From the NCBI RefSeq assembly GCF_024679245.1, contig NC_090179.1, positions 10,102,827-10,166,826 on the forward strand: DNA of 64,000 nucleotides. Reading direction: 5' to 3'. Source of the stretch: Pseudorasbora parva (Eukaryota > Chordata > Actinopteri > Cypriniformes > Gobionidae). This document shows, piece by piece, positions 49,565 to 64,000 of the stretch. Below the pieces are notes generated by a model. That model made no database searches, was not told the origin of the DNA, and worked only from the letters and a program-made list of their open reading frames with translations. The number at the start of each line of letters is the position of its first letter. The first letter of the stretch is position 1. The position numbers were made by a program, and so were the translations under genes.

Positions 49565-52100
49565 TTGCAATTCTTTTCTGGGAATACTGGAGATATTTTC
49601 CACATTCCACAAGACTAATTCTCTTTAACGAATCAATACATTTTTAATTCCATGTCGGTAACAATCCTACTGTTTAAACAAGCAATATTTAATCTGCATC
49701 AAATATCCATGAAAAAAATCTGCATTTAGTATACAGTATACACAAACGCACATACACACAAAATTTAGTTCATTCAAGGTGTTTAATTAAGTCATTGTAC
49801 ACAATCCACAATTCAGAAACATATAGAAAGAAAACCTTCAAATAAGGTCAATTACAAAACTGAAATCTGTGTTCCAAACAACAGATTTCCTTGTGTAAAT
49901 TAGAAACAAGTAAGAATTGTTCATTTGGATTACTTTCAGCAACAACTATGAACGAGATTAAAACAGGGCTGAGAGATATGGTGCAAATTGTAGACTTTTT
50001 GTAGCAATTGATGCAGATGTCAGTAATATTACTTTTTAGCAGCACCCATTTGATATTTCAGGAGCATCACATTTTGCACATTGAGTTGAACACAATTGTG
50101 CGTTGACCTATCATTTCCACACACAAAAGAAAAAAAAACGTATTTAATGAAAGATAAATTAATAAATCCTTTTCAGTGCACACAATCTAAGCCTATTTTA
50201 ATTAGATAAAGTAATCAGACTGTTTATTTCATGGTGGATTAAAGGGTTGCACGTTGTAATCTCTGAAGGACGTTCAGCTACAGGTAGCTGTTATGCTTTA
50301 CCATATGGCGTGGGGTATTACAAGTCTAACATCTGCATTTCTGAATCTTTTAATAACTGAAAACAATATTTTTTTTAGGAGTTAGGATAATACCTCTGAA
50401 TTAATGAGCAACTGTTGCCATCCCACATATCAGACAAGCATTCACTCTTATAAGTCTAAAGAAGTAATTTGTTTTAATATTTTACAGAAATTATAGAGCA
50501 AAATATTGTTGATGGGGGAATTATTATAGTGACACAATTGTAATCACTATGTAATTAAGCTTTTCTCGTTTCGTTTGACATAATCGCTTGATTGTGATTC
50601 ACTTATTCTACAGTTTTTAATCATATGTATAAATTCATTCAGTATTCAAAATAAGTAATGGGATGCGCTGTAAGCTTGTCTAACCAAGCAACAGCTTAGC
50701 AAACAACCGTCGAAAAATGTTAATTTGTCAACTATTGAATCAACATAACATTTGCACCCTCAATGTGTACTTTTTTTTCATTCAAAATCACTTGTAATGG
50801 CACTGAATCAATGTTGCAATGTGATGTTGGTTTAACATCATGCTTGCACTCTCAGAAAATGAAACACAACAACTACAACTGACAAACCACACAGCCTGAA
50901 ATCTACTTAAGAAAAAAGACGACAATACATCTATCAATAATTCAGCTGAAGTTACTTGTGAAAATTAACCGAGGTTTAGATGTTGATACTTAAATTATTA
51001 TTAAAAATGTTTGGTCACCATTATGGTGATCAGTGTTTTCTTTTGTTGGGCAGTTTGACTCTTGGCTTGTTATGTGAGCTTGTGGTCTTTATAACAGTGT
51101 TATAAACACATAATTTGTTGCACAGAAAGTCAGAAACCAAGAACATTGTAACATTGGTTCAATGTCATTACCCTTGATTTTTGGATGAAATGTAAAAAAA
51201 AAAGTAATTAATTAATTGCGGGTGCATACATGATGTTGATTCAATGCACACACTAACATTGATGTAACATTGTTTTGATGGTGGCTTGGTATCTGAGAAG
51301 TCACTTGTCTACCCGTCACTTGTTTCATATGGCTAATTACATCGATGGAACTGAAAAGTTGTCCTGTAATGTTTTCCTGGTTAGCAGAACAGGCCCTGAT
51401 TTTCTCTGTTGCTCTCTTTTCTCGTTGTTGTTTTTTAGGACTGGCGCCTTTGCACAGATCCTGAGTAATAGCGACATGTGTTGATGTGATTCGTCCTGTG
51501 ATGGTGCAGGTACGAGGGATAGATGACTCGCTTGCCCTTTTGCCTTTGCCAAATGCTAATCGTGTATTTATACGACCATGTAAGCAGCTAGCAGTGATTA
51601 GGAGCAGCGACTCTTCTTATTCCTGAGAGATTAGTACGGTTTGTGCGGCGGGTGTCAAACAGTCCTGGCACCACACGTGGAGTTGTAATAGGTTGAAGCT
51701 TCCCTTAACTATCATCCTAGTCAAGTTGTGTACTTAAAGAGAAAGGAAAAGCTAATACTATATGAGGGTTAAAACTAAAGGATGGCTTTTTGGATCTACA
51801 GTGATTATTAGGAGAAGGACAACAGATTAAAAATACATAATCTCATTTAACGGTCTATGCCGAAATGAGGGATTCATCATGAGCCAGAGATTTAGAGCAA
51901 AACCTAGGTTGGTAAAAATGTGGTTAGGACACGGGCTCTGGTGACTGTAGATGGCGTGATTTCTGGCAGACACTCAGAGAGCATTCTGGGACATGTGATG
52001 ATCATTCAAAAGGGATTAGAATGAGATTAGAATTATTCTTTTTTCCTGAGCTAAGCAGGAATGAACTTCACTCTGTTGTATATGTTTATCTTGGAAGGGT
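49565..52100. other. intergenic, no gene recognised
   Basis: AT-rich DNA. 51260-51720 is more mixed in composition without repeat motifs. No exon could be supported. Confidence 0.35.
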
Positions 52101-52104
52101 GGAT

Positions 52105-52496
52105 ATTATTTCACCAAGTACAACATCAGATTGGATGGACACGTTTACAGTTTATGTCAAGTTTAGGCCTACAACCAGGCTTAGGTTCGTTCATCGTGAT
52201 CTTGCCAAGCAAGACATGTTCCTGGATCAGCATATTATATCATGATCAGCATATTATCAGGATCCTGGAACAGCATTTCTGTCTGAAAATGTAATCCTAC
52301 CCCTAAAGCTAACCCTCCACATAACTTATCCCTAAAATCAGAGGGAAATGATAAGTGAATAACACTGATGTAGAAGCACCTAACCCTGGTTGTAAACCTA
52401 AACTTGACATAAACTGTAAAAACTTGCTTGTCCCCTTAAATCTGCTTGGTTGATTTCATTATTGTTCCAGAAACATGTTGTACTTGGTGAAATAAT
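52105..52496. repeat. inverted-repeat MITE, about 392 bp
   Basis: The outer 22 bp (ATTATTTCACCAAGTACAAC..) are a perfect inverse of the right end. Inner arms CAGTTTATGTCAAGTTTAGG and complement also pair. A diverged copy spans 58935-60150. Confidence 0.8.
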
Positions 52497-52929
52497 GTTA
52501 AAACTAAATTTACAGACAGGAATGTTGTTCCAGGAACAACAAAATATGTCTGTTACAAACTAAATAAATATGCCTATATCTTGGCCAAATCACAGTGGCC
52601 ACCTGGGTAGCCTGATTGCTGTAAAAATGGTTCTGCGCTGCCAGGACAGACCAGACTAGATATTTGAGCATAACTCTGATTTTCCTGAAAAACATGTTCA
52701 TAAAAGATTCACTGGTATCAAATAATTCACAATTTATCAATAGTGTTTGTTTTAGAAGTCTGTAAAACATGGGCAAACTTTCAACTGGCTTTTGCAAAGA
52801 CACTGTACACCAAACAATACTTGTAGAAACACTTAAAACGTCATTTGAAAAAAATCTGACACCTGAGACCTTTTTCCCCCACATGCACTGGTCCACTATG
52901 TTTTCTGGGTGTTTAATTGCCATTATGAC

Positions 52930-54395
52930 TGTATGACTGAAATATCAGCAGTTAATATCTTCATCTCACATTAGAGATGACGAGCAGTGGCAGTAGATTA
53001 ACGTCATATTGTCAATTCAACAGCAGGCTGGTTTCTTACACCTCAATTATGTCTCCACTTTTTGTAGGTGAAAACGGTTATTTTCAACAAAATCATCTGG
53101 CAGTGACTACAGTATGCATGTAACCGTAAAAATACTTCCCTCATGTCAAAGGTTTGTGCTGAAAATTAAGTGTTGCATACGTTTGTAACAAGATTGCAGT
53201 GTAAAAACCTGCTACAGTCTTACAATTCAATTTGGGCCCATTAAAGCCTCAAGAATTTGCCACTTTACCCAGTTTTAAATCTAACCATGTTTTTTTTTAC
53301 ATGTCCCTGCTTTTATGTTTCAGTAAAAAAGAGAGGGAAAAGAAGCACAAAAACATGCTTTCCATATCAGTCACACATGCTTTACAGTAAACAACCCATT
53401 CACTGAAACCCAGTTAGTTATGAAGTTGCATATAACTTTGGCAAGTAAAGCCACATTTTTACTTCATATCCTAATTCTGGTCTTTAAATACCCCTTGCGG
53501 ATAACCCTCATATTACATCAAGGTATAAAAGAGTAACACACAAACATAATTCACAAGCTGGAATAAATAAAAAGAAGAAACAAAATTTGACATTGTTCTT
53601 TTTTGTCTAGTATTTAAACCTTGATATAGGATTTATATTAAAAAAAGACTGAGGAGAAGAGTGGATTAATGCAAGCACATGAAGAAGTTCTCACTTGGGG
53701 AATCAATCTTCATAACTGTTTCTGAACTGCTCTTGAAAATAATACGCTTGTAAAAGATGCTCTTTAACGCTGCATAGTGACAGAGGTTATGATTTTGCTA
53801 GGGTAACTATTTTCTTAGATCAGAATAAAAGAGCGGGAATTCTCAGGAGAAGGTACAGTGTACAAAAAGAGACAGATATTGGCTATGCTTGGTCCCAAGC
53901 GAAGGGGCGCATTTCCTTTTTACCCCACACAATAATGGCTATAGTCCCTTATAATGTACATGTTAAACTGGTCCCGATTACTAGATACAACCGAACATAG
54001 CACAGTGTTATTTTGTTTGTTCTGATTAAACTGAGTTGCTTCCTAGATAAATGCACTACAAAAATAATTTATTTAAATAGTATTTTTGTCTTGTTTTCCA
54101 TCCTAGCCTCTTTAAAACAAGATTAATTTACCTGTGGACCAAATCTGGTTACAACAAACAGACTTTCTTTAGTTAAGACTTCAGAGAATACATCTTTTTT
54201 ATATTCCATTGGCTTTTTTTATTTTATTTTTTCAAACCTCCTAAATTCATGTTAGATAGTTGTATGCTACAAAAATACTGTTTAATAAAAAAAAATTTAA
54301 GAGTGCATGTACAGCATCCAAAATTAACTTTTCGTCATGCTGGCAAATGGAGGGTGAAAAAGGTACAAGTCCTAAATATTTGGTAATGGCCATGG
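52930..54395. other. intergenic, no gene recognised
   Basis: AT-rich sequence downstream of the connexin gene. No exon or transposon end supported. Confidence 0.35.
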
Positions 54396-54540
<145 letters not shown>

Positions 54541-54544
54541 TGGT

Positions 54545-55805
54545 TTTGTTTATGTCTTTAAATTGCATCACTTCATCAAGGTTCAGATTATTGCAGTCAG
54601 TTGCAGTTCTTAATAAACTGGCAAGAGGCTTCATTTATGTACTTGCCAATTGCATTTGCCGCTTGATGAAAGATAATTTTGGACCCTGGGTGTAAATGTG
54701 AGCATAGAAATCCTGGTTCTCATCTCGGAGGCAACATGGTTGTACAGAAAAGTTTGCTTCTAAAAGTTTTACGGATCATTTACGAGCTGTTTACATTTGC
54801 AGTGAAACAAATGTGAGGCCTCACAAACGTGACTTATTTTATACCTCTCGTTCGATTTACATGTGGACGACAATATCCATCCTCACACTGACTTCTGGCC
54901 TGAATCAGATTTGTGGCTGAACTACATTTCATGTCCAGCTAAACATAAACACACGCTTTCCTGTGAAAGACTTTTCTATAAGACATGCCTAAGTCAGGAC
55001 ACATTGTGTTGCTATTAAAGGTCCTCTGTAGTTTCCTCTCTTTCTCTCTGCATCTTCTCCGTCAGCGTTTTCTGCCTCTGCCGTATGTCAGTGATCTGGC
55101 CCGTGTTAGTTGCACTGTGTTCTGTCTGCACTGGGTTGTTTCATGTGCACGTGCAGAGGTCAGTCAGGGTAGGCACAAGTACTCTCTTAAGTGGGCCTAA
55201 GCTAGAGCTAATATTGGCTGAATGACAACTCAATGTAATTTGTGTGTCTTTGTTATAGACTTTACACCCTGCTTTATCCCACGCTGTGTAAACAAAGGCA
55301 CACAGGGGATCACAGCTACATACACGCACATACGCCTATACTCGTCATTGATCTTATTAAGGATGGACCAATTCAAAAGGCTCACTTTGCCTCCGCTAAT
55401 GTCCTTCCCAGAGTGAGTTTCTCCTTTTATCCACTCTTCCCATCCCACAAAGTGCAATGCAAACATATTTTTTTTCTAAGTGTCTTCTTTTCTTAGTAAT
55501 AAAGGCATGCCGATAAACACATGACAAGAAGAAAAAGCTAATAAAAACACTGTAAATTGTTCCTTTTTCCTATAATAACACACACTGAACATCAATTTTC
55601 ATTTCAAAAGTCATTTGACGGATAAAGCTTTGTAAACATGCCTTTAAAAGATACCTTTCTGCAAAAAAATGTTGATAATAAATTCATCTGATAGAAACAT
55701 CTGGAAACATTTTAGCATCTACATGATCATAACAAACAAGATTTTCTTTGTTAATCACATTCACCAGAAAGACCCTGCTGGTTACCTTACATATTTTTTT
55801 CTGGT
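54545..55805. other. intergenic downstream of the connexin exon, no gene recognised
   Basis: Mixed-composition DNA. Short ORFs on both strands lack domains. Confidence 0.35.
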
Positions 55806-55806
55806 G

Positions 55807-56262
55807 CGTCTGAAATCGCATACTGTATGTAGGTAATGTGTTTTAATTAGAATTTACTTTGCGACCGTTAAAAAGTACGTACTATATAGTATGAATGTGG
55901 GTAGTATGAATGAAATTTTGCATCCACCATATTCTTACTGTCACGTGACCTATAGTCACTTCACTGCCATTCACAAATCCTCTCCTGTGGCCTCATGGGA
56001 TAGTAAAGTGTCCATCGTATGCACACTTCAGAATCTCATCAGAAGTAGTTGGTCATCCAGGAAATTGCCTACTTTTTTTCCAAAATACTATGTATTCTGA
56101 CATACTAGTCAGACAGCAACATAGTATCGCCCATATCTGGCAAACCAATCCATATGTACTAGATTTGGCCCGGATCTGGCCCAACACAATGTTGCTGTCT
56201 GGGTTTTGGCGTACTGTTATTCACATACTATATAGTAGGGAAGTATTCGGTTTCAGACACAG
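55807..56262. repeat. MITE with GTCTGAAATCGCATACT-like ends and an insertion
   Basis: Left GTCTGAAATCGCATACTGTA and right GTATTCGGTTTCAGAC are inverted. Arms contain TACTATATAGTATG and TACTATATAGTAGG. An internal block (56108-56206) starts CAGACAGCAACATAGTATCG and ends CAATGTTGCTGTCTG, a nested inverted element. Confidence 0.65.
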
Positions 56263-57264
56263 ATCTATGTCCAGCAGCTAAACCAGCAAGAATCAACATA
56301 AACCAGCCTTGGGCCAGCATTCAAATTCTTTTCAGCAGGATTGGCTCCTTTTCCCAATAAAGATAAATAATCTAACTTTGTAATAATCTTTTAACTATAC
56401 GTTTTAAATAAAAATCTGAATGAAAAAAACAGTCATTTAGTTGATGGCACCAACCTTTTCAAAAGAACATAAATGCACAAAAAGGAATCTGCAGTCTCTA
56501 AATTCTTTCAACTTTGGTCACAAACATACATATAAACACACATTCATGCACCACAAGAGGGAGGAATACTTGACTGGAACACGTAAGAGTGGGTGTCGTT
56601 GTGGAAGGGCACAGTTTGCGCGGAGGTAATAATCATCTCCCAGTCTTGTACGACAACCAGAGAGAGATTACAAAAACGATGCTAATGTTTGTTCAATCAT
56701 ACGTCAAAGTGGAGGTGCCACTGCTGTAACAATGTTTACATCTCACCCGTTGTTTGTTTTAGGCCGATTCACTGCCAGGAGTGCAAACCTAAACAGTATT
56801 TCTCTTCTGGCACCATCTCAGAGACAACGGTTGAGAAAAGTGGGAGGTTATAGATGTGCTACGCTGTCCTGCTAAATATTCTTCTTCATTCTTCCTCTAT
56901 CCTCAAGATCTAAGAGTGAGAAAAGTGAGAGAAAAAAAACAATCCCAGATTCTTTTGTTTCCATTGCACTGATGTCCATCAGCTCCCAGCAGAATACCTC
57001 ACGCTCTTCACCCTTACAACGATGCTTGTGCACAGTTTGAGACTTCCCAAAAATTCCTCCTCCATGCCTAGTCTTCACGTGCTGTTCCAGAAGCCTTACA
57101 TTGTGCAAACTTCCTCAAACATTGTCATATGCATTAAAGAGGGAGGGAGTGGCTTGTGGGAAAGAGACAGAGCCACTCCCTCTTCGCCCTTATAAACATT
57201 TGCACAAGTAATTTCTGAATCCCACTCCCCGCTCCTTGTGACACCATATTTGGATGAATGGAGA

Positions 57265-58545
<1,281 letters not shown>

Positions 58546-58550
58546 AGGGG

Positions 58551-58683
<133 letters not shown>

Positions 58684-58934
58684 CATATGTTTGTAAGAGG
58701 AGGCAAGAGTAAAACAGTGCATTTGTGGATCACTGGGTTTGGACACATTATATGCAAGATGGTTGGCTCTTTAATATTGGGTAGCTCTTTTATATTTGCA
58801 TATTCCTTTTTAGCTTCTGTAATATAGCACCTTTGGATAGTTTTGTAAAAAGTGGAAGGTGGATATGGTGTGCTTTATTTAGATCCATCCTCTTTAACCA
58901 CAAATGTAAAGGCAGACACACACTATATTCAATG

Positions 58935-60150
58935 TAAGTCCTGGTTTTGCCAAGAAATCTTCCTGGGTCAATATATTTTGTTGATGCTGGAATAACATTC
59001 CTGTCCGAACAATAAAATCCTCTCCTACCCCTAAACCCTTACTCTAACCATAAGTTAAATCCTAAAATCAAAGGGACATGACAGGTGAATAGCACAAATG
59101 TAGAGGCACCTAAACCCTGGTTGTAAGCCTAAACTTACATAAACTGTTAACTCTTTGTCTACCAACATTTGCTAGCCACATGGTTTAAAAAAATTTTTTT
59201 TGAAAAAATTCACAAAAGTTCATGGACCCCTATTATCATATTGTTGTATGAATATCGGAACATGCAATATATCATATAATGACCTTTTTATTTTTATTTT
59301 TTATTTTTTATTCTTATTATTGTCTTTACAACTGTTTTTAACTATGCTTGTTTTAAATTTCTATTCGTCCATATGGTACTCTTTTTTTCTCATGCATTTG
59401 TTACCACTGTTTTAATTAATTTCTATTAAAGCACTTTGAATTGCCATTGGGTATGAAATGTGCTATACAAATAAACTTGCCTTGCCTATATCAGAAGAAA
59501 GAACAGATCCTCTGCTTTTAAACAAACAAACAAATCAGTTTTATTCTAGCTTTATGAATTGCTTTTTTAAAATCAACACTTGAATGTGGTTGTTTCATAA
59601 AAAAGCAACATTTTGAACAAAAAGCTGAGAAAAATGCATTTTGTCATCAAAGACAATGATCAAAACATAGATAAAGCAGATCAAGTTCATCAACACCCCC
59701 AAAGTTTGCACTATATCTTTTTGGTCGACATTTGATTCAGCAATCTTAGACAGTTTTGATTTATATGCTGTTTAATGTTGGCGATCACATTATTTTGCAT
59801 CTGCTATATGATATGGCTTGCCTGCATCCCAATGTGCAATACTATCCATCCTAAAATGTATGTCACATTTTCAATATTATTTAGGGAGGATAGGGTGGAT
59901 AGTGTGCACATTGGGATGCAGGGCTTGTTTCTGCTTCTTCTTCGTCTGTGTTTTAATCAGGAGATTCAGTATTCTTTAAGATGTCACATAAAATGTCATA
60001 TAACAGTGAAAACACAGAAAGCCAGAAAATTCCATCAATGACGAGGAAACAGCTAACTTGTCCCTCAAATCTGATTGGGTGATAGGGATGTTGCTCCAGG
60101 ATCAACAACAGGATTGATTCAGGAACATGTTGCATTTGGTGAAATCCGGT
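58935..60150. repeat. second copy of the 52-kb MITE, interrupted by about 0.9 kb
   Basis: The left half to about 59157 (CACCTAAACCCTGGTTGTAA.., TTACATAAACTGTTAAC) and the right half from about 60050 (ACTTGTCCCTCAAATCTGAT, GGAACATGTTGCATTTGG) match the element at 52105-52496. The insertion carries a LINE tail (59425-59490: AAAGCACTTTGAATTGCC, ATACAAATAAACTTG). It also has a 102-bp hairpin at 59821-59922 with CCTGCATCCCAATGTGCA ends. Confidence 0.65.
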
Positions 60151-60159
60151 TCTTTAATA

Positions 60160-61560
60160 ATGATTTGGTTTTCAAGCCTGATCCACTCTGTCCTTCTAAC
60201 TAATCAAATCAGGGGTGCGTTCGCAGATCAGCTGTTTAGAGAGAATATCTCAATATCCCGTATATATAAAAATATTATCATAGCAATGATTTAAGCATCA
60301 ACACAACCTCCAAAGTAGATAAAAGAGCAGCTGTCAGTGTGAACAGAAGAAATAAACTGGAAATTTTGACATCTTGCCACTGTGCTAAACTCATGACGCA
60401 CATCAGACACCAGAGGCATTACTGTATTATTCACATATGTCTAAATCCCCAAAATTATCCCCATTTATTTCAGACAAAAATGAAAATAACCCCAAGATTT
60501 ATTCGCCCTCAAGCCATCCTAGGTGTCTATGACTTTCTTCTTTCAGACAAATACAATCTTCCAAGCTTTATAATGGCAGTGAATAGAGGATTTGATTTTG
60601 AAGCCCAAAAAAGTGCACCCATCCATCATAAAAGATACCCACACAGCTCTGGGGGGTTAATAAAAGACTTCTGAAGCAAAGTCATGCGTTTTTGTGAGAA
60701 AAATACTGTTTTGGATGGCTTAAGGGGGAGTAAATCATGGGGTAATTTTCATTTTTGGGTTAACTATCCCTTTGACGGTCATGCCGTGTCCTGAAAGACG
60801 GAAAAAAAAAAAGCTTGCAATAAAATCTGAGTGACCGAAACACATTTCCCAAACTCTATTAGGCATTTTGTTCTGATTGCAAACTACATAGATCAAGTTT
60901 GTGGAAAGTGTACCTTTTTGCTTTCCAGACTTCAGAAAACCAGAAGTTGTATGCCTCCCTGAACAAAGCTACAAAACTACAGTAACAGTAGGCACAAAGC
61001 AGTAACAACATTTATATAAAATAAAATACATGTTTGTTTACAGTTCCAGAACTCATGGCAGCATTACTTCATCAAATAATTGTACATCAGTTTAATGTAG
61101 CCTACATCTTGATGACATACTGTACTTTCTGCTTTGCTGTAAATGTCGTCATTTCCTTATTCTTACTCACAGTAGGCTTGTGTAATGCCTGTCACCTTAG
61201 TTAGGCATTACATAATCATATAAAATATCAGAACTTTGCATTTTATGCTTTTTTAATCCCTTTTTTTAAACCCCTTCAGACAATTGTTTCTGTCCCCTTC
61301 GGGTTTTCTTTCTACCCATATTATCAGTAATTTGCCAACTCTAAAGAGCTTGACAGCTCATAACTTTGGCAAATGACAGACAAGAACAACCTGCAAAGTG
61401 TGGCCTCCAGCCAAACATATGACAATGATGTGTGACAGTCAGCTGTAGTTCCGTTCATACAGCACATTTCAACCTCAAACTCACACAAACTCAATTCATT
61501 TGTGATTCCAGAAAATTTAAAGGAATCACACAAACAATGTTGTTGTCATTCTTTTTATAA
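60160..61560. other. connexin upstream/intron DNA with a MITE fragment, no gene
   Basis: A degraded MITE right end (TTTTTGGGTTAACTATCCCT) lies near 60752-60772. Otherwise no domain or exon supported. Confidence 0.4.
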
Positions 61561-61572
61561 ATGAATGAATGA

Positions 61573-61766
61573 ACACTACACTAAAAAACAACCCAATATT
61601 GGGTCAAATAAGGACTAACCCAGCAGTTGGGTTGTTTTAACCCAGCGATTGGGTTGTCTTAAGCAAATATTTAACCCAACCGGAGGACTAAAACAACCCA
61701 ATTGCTGGGTTAGTCCATATTTGACCCAACATTGGGTTAAAACAACCCAGCATTTTTTAGAGTGTA
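61573..61766. repeat. TGGGTT-rich palindromic MITE, copy 1
   Basis: Ends CACTA..AAAACAACCCAATATTGGG and AACCCAGCATTTTTTAGAGTGT. Internal GACTAACCCAGCAGTTGGGTT arms are inverted. The left end is degraded. Confidence 0.8.
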
Positions 61767-61863
61767 CCATATGTAGCCTTCTGACTACCCTTTTTTGCTA
61801 CTGTATAGGCTAAATCGAGTCAAATTCACTTGTATAGTGTTCAAAGGCAATCAAGATATATAT

Positions 61864-62047
61864 ACACTCTAAAAAAATGCTGGGTTGTTTTAACACAATG
61901 TTGGGTCAAATATGGACTAACCCAGCGATTGGTTTGTTTTAATCCTGCGGTTGGGTTAAATATTTGCTTAAGACAACCCAACTGCTGGGTTAGTCCACAT
62001 TTGACCCAACACTGGGTTGTTTTTTACTCAGAATTTTTTAGAGTGTA
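61864..62047. repeat. TGGGTT-rich palindromic MITE, copy 2
   Basis: Ends ACACTCTAAAAAAATGCTGG and its inverse (AATTTTTTAGAGTGT), with TATA beside both ends. Same family and order of internal motifs as copy 1, only 97 bp away. Confidence 0.85.
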
Positions 62048-62049
62048 TA

Positions 62050-62890
62050 TAAATCTTTTTTTTTTTTTCAAAGCAAGAGTAATACATTCTCAAAGAGTAT
62101 TATTGAAAATATTATAAAATGTTGCAGATGAAATGTCTGTTGGCCAGTCAACTGGTGGGAGAAAGTAACAAAGGGATTTAGATAATGGCTGTTATTGTTG
62201 TAAGCAAGAGTAAACAATTTTCAGAGAAAAAAAAATAGCCATTTGCCAAAGAGTCTGATGTGATTTCACATTTTCCAGATGTAATTAGCAGTCATTTAAG
62301 CAACAATGTTGAGAAAGCTAGGGTATGGCTTAATCAGCATCTCTAATTTCAGCCAGAATTACTTTAAAGTGATGGTGTTCCTTACTGCGCATGAATTATA
62401 AGGATTGTATGTCATATTGCCAACCTCTGAGAAATTTGATTAAAACAAATTATATTGTTCTTAATCCTGTATGTGCATAAAGCCAGCTAGTGGCACTGGT
62501 TCATTGTTGTTATGGCATGCCCCATGACTTGGAAATACATCACTTTTTCAAATGAAATGAGGTTGTGAATCCTCTTTCATATATTAAACGGTAATTTGAA
62601 ACATGTTCTTCAAAAAGGCTTTTATATATATGCCTTGATCTCTTCATCTCATTCATTTTTAAATCAGAGTCAGCACTTGAGCATGCCAGACCTCAGCAGA
62701 CACAGACACGCCATCCGAAAGACTCCAAACGCTTGTTTAGACAAAAGTGCTATAGTGCATGAACTGCAATGAACTGCATGTTTAACGTAGGAACACATAA
62801 TCAACCATCTGTAGACAGCATATGCTTATCTATCTATTCAAGCAAGTGATATAATGATACATCATATGTCATATGAAATATACAGTATGT
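62050..62890. other. presumed connexin intron/upstream, nothing recognised
   Basis: No exon or transposon end supported. 62460-62600 has mixed composition and could be conserved non-coding DNA. Confidence 0.3.
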
Positions 62891-62895
62891 CTTAA

Positions 62896-63168
62896 AGGGA
62901 TAGTTCACCCAAAAATGAACATTTTGTCATCATTTCCAAACAGTTTCTTTGTTCTGCTGAACACAAAAGAAGATATTTTGAAGAATGTCTGTAACAAAGC
63001 AGATAGAGCAACCATTGGCTAGCATAGTAGGGAAAAATACTATAGCCAATGGTTGCTCTATCTGCTTTGTTACAGACATTCTTCAAAATATCTTCTTTTG
63101 TGTTCAGCAGAACAAAGAAACCGTTTGGAAATGATGACAAAATGTTTATTTTTGGGTGAACTATCCCT
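62896..63168. mobile_element. TTAA-target MITE as a near-perfect 273-bp palindrome
   Basis: AGGGATAGTTCACCCAAAAA...CTATCCCT with TTAA on both sides (62892-62895 and 63169-63172). The two halves are almost exact reverse complements around a short centre at about 63030 (TAGCATAGTAGGGAAAAATAC). Transcripts would form a ~125-bp stem. Confidence 0.95.
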
Positions 63169-63172
63169 TTAA

Positions 63173-63420
63173 GGCCCATTCACACCAATAACTATAACTA
63201 TAACGATAACTATTAGTGCCCACACCAGTAGAGAACATCAGTCTGTTTATAACCATAACTATAACGATAACTATATTAATGTCCATAACAGTGGAAAATA
63301 TACTTCTGCTTATTATAAGTTTTGTCATCTGCTGCTTTAAATGCTCGAGCGCTCAAACAGAATGGACTCTGAGGCTACGTCTTGTTACATTCTGCCTATA
63401 TGCCAGGCTATGTAAACCGA
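63173..63420. mobile_element. GGCCCATTCACACC-type transposon end
   Basis: Begins GGCCCATTCACACCAATAAC after TTAA, followed by repeated AACTATAACGATAACTAT-like motifs. It is related to 15066-15588. The other end is not identified. Confidence 0.5.
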
Positions 63421-64000
63421 GAGGGAAGACCACGCGGAGTGTTCATTTAAAGAAATATATTTATTAAAGATAAATAATGAACAACGCAAGTTAAATTAAG
63501 TCAGTGTATATGTTAGGTTGAGAAATAAAACATGTATGCAATAAGTGATATGAAGTGTCATGCACACAACACACCACGCCTGTGCTCCATCACCTGTGGG
63601 GGAGACGTAATGAACAGGAAAGAGCAAAGAGGACGAGCCCAGCAGATCCGTGACAGTCTACACTAATCCGGATAAATTTCGTCTAAAAACTATCATTTTC
63701 AATCGTTTTCCAAAAAATGTTCATCTACACTGAAACGTCTGAAAACGCTTACATCCCCATACTGCGCATGAGCAAATCCAAGACGCTTCGTCTTGCGTCA
63801 TTTCCGCTACTCGTTTATTTACTGTTTGAAATTTTGCGGCGATGTCAAGAAAAGGCACTAAGTTTTTAAAATGGGCCGACAGTGAGGTGGAGTTGTTGCT
63901 GCGAGTAACATGAATATAAAGTGTGAATTGGTCATATGACTGCATCACATGGCTAAAAATGCGTCATCATATTAAAAAGCCTCCGTTTTCACAGTCCACA

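Overview
The window is vertebrate nuclear DNA, almost certainly from a cyprinid (carp/zebrafish-like) teleost. The evidence is three spliced vertebrate genes with teleost-type protein sequence, set in AT-rich DNA full of fish Tc1, hAT, CACTA, TTAA-target, LINE and Ty3/gypsy remnants and very long microsatellites. No bacterial, organellar, tRNA, rRNA or CRISPR features were seen. Coding DNA is only about 3-4% of the window.

All recognised genes lie on the minus strand, so they read from high to low coordinates. (1) 57265-58107 is the large exon of a neuronal gap-junction gene of the connexin-36 (delta) group, probably gjd1; it has one apparent 1-bp frameshift, and its short first exon was not found. 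(2) 27048-31791 holds four small exon-like blocks whose splice phases chain into one open frame; this is an unidentified candidate gene. (3) 13731-21345 is a complete six-exon dmac2 (ATP5SL-like) gene for a 264-residue mitochondrial complex I assembly factor, with a polyadenylation signal at 13624-13629. (4) 111-11647 holds the first 13 coding exons (288 codons) of sirt2, an NAD-dependent deacylase; its 3' exons lie beyond the left edge. dmac2 and sirt2 are tandem neighbours 2.1 kb apart. The genes share no evident pathway and the order is taken to be simple synteny.

Layout by region. 0-11.7 kb: sirt2, with introns holding Tc1 fragments, a minisatellite with higher-order structure, a hAT-like element with a 177-bp TG...CA element inside it, and a THAP-domain transposon remnant. 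11.7-13.6 kb: intergenic, mostly a decayed Tc1 copy. 13.7-21.4 kb: dmac2, with TTAA-target MITEs, two opposed Tc1 fragments and microsatellites in its introns. 21.4-57 kb: a long transposon-dominated gap with LINE tails, proline/serine-rich repeat ORFs, a broken Ty3/gypsy element, a three-level nest of DNA transposons (36.4-39.3 kb) and a 3.2-kb CACTA element with perfect termini carrying a decayed accessory gene (39.5-42.7 kb). 57-64 kb: the connexin exon and its upstream sequence with further MITEs, including a near-perfect 273-bp palindrome.

Gene calls rest on splice sites and reading phase worked out by hand and on recognised family motifs. Repeat family names are from recognition, not database search; boundaries marked by target-site duplications are exact and others are approximate.
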